Shown one piece after another: positions 60,554-64,000 of a stretch of 64,000 nucleotides of DNA. The DNA comes from Mesorhizobium sp. BR1-1-16 (GTDB taxonomy: Bacteria; Pseudomonadota; Alphaproteobacteria; Rhizobiales; Kaistiaceae): contig NZ_JAIUIE010000012.1 in NCBI RefSeq assembly GCF_020165495.1, positions 87,746 to 151,745 of the forward strand, read 5' to 3'. Made by a program: the position numbers and the translations under genes. The number at the start of each line of letters is the position of its first letter. Position 1 is the stretch's first letter. The notes beneath the pieces were generated by a model. That model saw only the letters and a program-made list of their open reading frames with translations. It was not told the origin of the DNA and searched no databases.

Positions 60554-61351
60554 TCACGCTGCGGTCCAGCCGCCATCGATCACCTGCAGCGCGCCGGTGA
60601 TGTTGCGGGCGGCATCGGTGGTGAGGAACAGCGCCAGCGCCGCGATCTCATCGACGGTCACGAACTGCCGCGTCGGCTGCGCCGCGAGCAACACGTCGCG
60701 CTTCACCTGTTCCTCGGTCAGCCCGCGCGCCGCCATCGTCGCCGGGATCTGCTTCTCGACCAGCGGCGTCCAGACATAGCCGGGCGAAATCGCGTTCACC
60801 GTGATGCCGCTCTCGGCAACCTCGAGCGCCACCGTCTTGGTGAGCCCGGCAATGCCATGCTTGGCCGCGACATAGGCCGACTTATAGGGCGAGGCGACCA
60901 GCGCATGCGCCGAGGCGGTGGAGACGATGCGGCCCCAGCCTTTCTTCTTCATCGCCGGGATCACCAGCCGCATCGCATGGAAAGCGGCCGAGAGATTGAG
61001 CGCGATGATGAGGTTCCATTTGTCGACCGGGAACTCATGCACCGGCGCCACATGCTGCACGCCGGCATTGTTGACGAGGAGATCGATCGCGCCGAATTCC
61101 GCCTCAACCTCGGCCACCATCGCCTCGATCGCGGCGACATCGGTCATGTCGGCCGCGTGATAGCGCACTTCGACATCGTGCTCGCTGGCCAGCGTCGTGC
61201 GCATCGCCTCGATCTCGGCGGCATCGCCGAAGCCGTTCAAAACGACATGCGCGCCGGCCCTGGCATAAGCCCGCGCAATGGCGAGGCCGATGCCGGAGGT
61301 CGAGCCGGTGACCAGCGCCGTCTTGCCGCGAAGGTGACGTTCGTTCGACAT
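60554..61351 (-). CDS. bdhA: 3-hydroxybutyrate dehydrogenase
   Basis: The 265-residue SDR fits D-3-hydroxybutyrate dehydrogenase: LVTGSTSGIGLAIARAYA, the diagnostic NNAGVQHVAPVHEFP, STASAHALVASPYKSAYVAAKHGI with Ser, Tyr and Lys, and VWTPLVEKQIP. It oxidises 3-hydroxybutyrate to acetoacetate with NAD in PHB/ketone-body use. The start at MSNERHL is chosen over a TTG seven codons earlier. It leads the second SDR gene. It diverges from zur across 164 nt. Confidence 0.92.
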   Translation of the reverse strand: MSNERHLRGKTALVTGSTSGIGLAIARAYARAGAHVVLNGFGDAAEIEAMRTTLASEHDVEVRYHAADMTDVAAIEAMVAEVEAEFGAIDLLVNNAGVQHVAPVHEFPVDKWNLIIALNLSAAFHAMRLVIPAMKKKGWGRIVSTASAHALVASPYKSAYVAAKHGIAGLTKTVALEVAESGITVNAISPGYVWTPLVEKQIPATMAARGLTEEQVKRDVLLAAQPTRQFVTVDEIAALALFLTTDAARNITGALQVIDGGWTAA

Positions 61352-61515
61352 GGCGAAAACTCCGCGCGACAAGAGGGGTGAGAAGCGGCGCGCCAGCGAC
61401 TATATTGGGCAAAGACCGCGGCGCGCGTGAACATGACGTTGAGGCATGGTAGAACGCCGCGCTGCAGCATGGGAAGATGGCCGCGACGAGAAGCGGCGGA
61501 AATCGGGATCGCGCG

Positions 61516-62058
61516 ATGAACGAGGCGACGACCGGCGACACGGCATTGGCGGCGACGCCGCATGAGCATGGCGAGCACGACCATGGCCATTGCGAGCGCG
61601 ATGCCATCGCCCATGCCGAAGCGGTCTCCGCCGCCTCGGGTCTCCGCTTCACCGATCAGCGCCGTAAGGTTCTTGCCGCGCTTGCCGAAAGCCACGTGCC
61701 CGCCAGCGCCTATGACGTGATCGACCGCCTGGCGCGCGAAGGACCACGCCCCGCGCCCGTCAGCGTCTATCGCGCGCTCGAATTCCTGGTCGAGAACGGC
61801 TTTGCCCACCGCATCGAAAGCCGCAACGCCTATATCGCCTGCACGCGCAGCCAGCGCACCGGCACTGCCGAAGCCGGCCACGATCATGGCGCGGCGACCG
61901 TGTTCCTGCTCTGCGAGGCCTGCGGCGCCGCCGCCGAGGCTTCATCCGAGGCGCTGACGCGATCGCTCGAGGCGCTGACCGAAGCCGCCTCCTTCGTGCC
62001 GCGCGCGCCCGTCATCGAGATCCGCGGCCTCTGCGCCCGCTGCCGGGCGAACGGCTGA
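61516..62058 (+). CDS. zur: Fur-family zinc uptake regulator (Zur-like)
   Basis: The 180-residue protein has a His-rich tail ([22 protein letters not shown], about 14-36), a winged helix ([54 protein letters not shown]), and two Cys pairs, [10 protein letters not shown] and LCARCRANG, that hold structural zinc. This matches alphaproteobacterial Zur more than Fur or Mur. It should repress zinc uptake when zinc binds. An upstream ATG at 61477 is possible, but the site before MNEATTGD is better spaced. No zinc transporter gene is adjacent here. Confidence 0.8.
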   Translation: MNEATTGDTALAATPHEHGEHDHGHCERDAIAHAEAVSAASGLRFTDQRRKVLAALAESHVPASAYDVIDRLAREGPRPAPVSVYRALEFLVENGFAHRIESRNAYIACTRSQRTGTAEAGHDHGAATVFLLCEACGAAAEASSEALTRSLEALTEAASFVPRAPVIEIRGLCARCRANG

Positions 62059-62093
62059 TTGTGCGGCTATCAATGCGCGATGGCGATCGGCAT

Positions 62094-62213
62094 CCCTTCT
62101 CCCCCATGCGGGAGAGGGCAATGGCGAGGGTCTCGCTTTCCTTCCCTGCGACCAGAAATCCGCGCCTGCGGCGCGCCCTCACCCCAACCCTCTCCCGCCG
62201 CGCGGGAGAGGGG
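62094..62213. repeat. CTCTCCCGC-type intergenic repeat pair
   Basis: A unit at 62094-62130 (CTTCTCCCCCATGCGGGAGAGGG core) and one at 62176-62213 (CCTCTCCCGCCGCGCGGGAGAGG core) each fold into a short stem of CTCCC/GGGAG. They lie between zur and ispG in a 178-nt gap. The CCCTCACCCCAACCCTCTCCCG tail is of a kind common between genes in many Proteobacteria and is unrelated to the GCCGGGCTTGAC family. Confidence 0.75.
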
Positions 62214-62236
62214 CCTCATCGCGGACCAGTCTGACC

Positions 62237-63511
<1,275 letters not shown>

Positions 63512-63534
63512 CGCGATCGGGCCGCGAAACCCCG

Positions 63535-64000
63535 ATGCGTATCGCGGTCACCGGAACCCATGGCAGCGGCAAGACCACGCTGATCGAGGATTTCGTCGCC
63601 GCGCATCCCGCCTATGAAGCCGTCGCCGAGCCCTATTGGCGGCTGGCCGAGCGCGGCGCCCTCTTCGCCGCAAAACCAACCACCGCCGATTTCGAGGCGC
63701 AGCTTGCCGAAAGCTGCCGGCTGATCCTCGACGAGGCGCGCGGCGATAACGTCATCTTCGACCGCTCGCCGCTCGATTTCCTCGCCTATCTCGACATCAC
63801 CAGCGCAGACGAAGGCTTCGAATGGCTGCCGCAAGGCCGACTGCTCACCCGCATCACCCGCGCCTTGGAGACCCTAGACCTGATCCTCTTCATCCCCCTC
63901 ACGGAACCCGACGAGATCCCCCACCCGATCGAACACCCAACGCTCCGCCGCAGGGTCGACGCGCGGCTGAAGGCGTTGATCCGGGGGGATGAGCTTGGGT
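63535..64000 (+). CDS. AAA/P-loop ATP-binding protein (cut by right edge)
   Basis: An open frame from the ATG at 63535 runs to the window end, giving 155 residues so far. It starts MRIAVTGTHGSGKTTLIEDF, Walker A GTHGSGKT (7-14). A later hydrophobic strand, NVIFDRSPLDFLAYLDI, holds an Asp typical of a kinase DR-S/P motif, and TLDLILFIPL follows. It resembles small AAA_28-type ATPases or nucleoside/NadR-like kinases that transfer phosphate to a small molecule. It begins 23 nt after ispG. The C terminus is missing, so the subfamily is open. Confidence 0.75.
   Translation, partial: MRIAVTGTHGSGKTTLIEDFVAAHPAYEAVAEPYWRLAERGALFAAKPTTADFEAQLAESCRLILDEARGDNVIFDRSPLDFLAYLDITSADEGFEWLPQGRLLTRITRALETLDLILFIPLTEPDEIPHPIEHPTLRRRVDARLKALIRGDELG

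Overview
The window looks like a chromosomal segment of a high-GC alphaproteobacterium, most likely a Hyphomicrobiales (Rhizobiales) member. This rests on the dense sugar and amide ABC-transporter operons, a GAAC-N7-GAAC alphaproteobacterial LexA box, an alphaproteobacterial curli gene (csgH), a Zur-type Fur protein with paired CxxC motifs, and inverted pairs of intergenic palindromes of the GCCGGGCTTGACCCGGC kind that are common in this order. A Kaistia-like relative is a guess. No rRNA, tRNA, CRISPR array, transposase or integrase was seen.

Left part (1-20300): carbohydrate import and oxidation. A minus-strand RpiR-regulated operon holds a long-chain polyol/uronate dehydrogenase, a sugar-phosphate isomerase-like protein and a ribose-type binding protein cut by the left edge. 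A Gfo/Idh/MocA oxidoreductase diverges from the RpiR gene. Next come a ROK regulator, a second Gfo/Idh/MocA enzyme and a ThuA-like protein, diverging from a three-gene CUT1 sugar importer (4120-11690). A second CUT1 importer lies under a LacI regulator (20263 down to 13914) and continues into a two-domain ADP-ribosylglycohydrolase, a membrane metallophosphoesterase and a small XRE regulator. Neither CUT1 operon has its own ATPase.

Middle part (20400-46400): an AtzH/HpxZ-like protein with two amidases, a small gene behind a perfect LexA box, a lone receiver domain, and treY-DUF2934-treZ for trehalose synthesis from maltodextrin. A BMP-type importer (binding protein, amidase, ATPase, two permeases) is followed by an FMO-like monooxygenase, an epimerase and a lipase-like protein. 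Then come a TIM-barrel sugar isomerase, a cation/proton antiporter, short-form 6-phosphogluconate dehydrogenase, DUF2171, and an ade-pfkB-ADP-ribosylglycohydrolase operon that looks like nucleoside/purine salvage.

Right part (46400-64000): a tightly overlapped seven-gene operon (isochorismatase-like amidohydrolase, hydantoinase A and B, AA_synth protein, GntR/FCD regulator, epimerase, esterase) likely degrades a cyclic amide or ureide. It is followed by a period-5 repeat protein, a P-loop kinase-like protein and two palindrome-pair elements. A visibly more AT-rich KAP-family P-loop NTPase gene follows; it is the best candidate for recently acquired, possibly defensive cargo. The end holds a compact curli set (CsgA-like, CsgH, second curlin), two SDR enzymes including 3-hydroxybutyrate dehydrogenase, zur, ispG, and an ATP-binding protein cut by the right edge.

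Points most worth a second look: the LexA-box small gene, the KAP NTPase gene between non-coding stretches, a triplicated 15-bp Shine-Dalgarno repeat before the monooxygenase, the His-to-Gln change in the polyol dehydrogenase catalytic motif, the ROK protein without its zinc motif, and the AIGAL-repeat protein.
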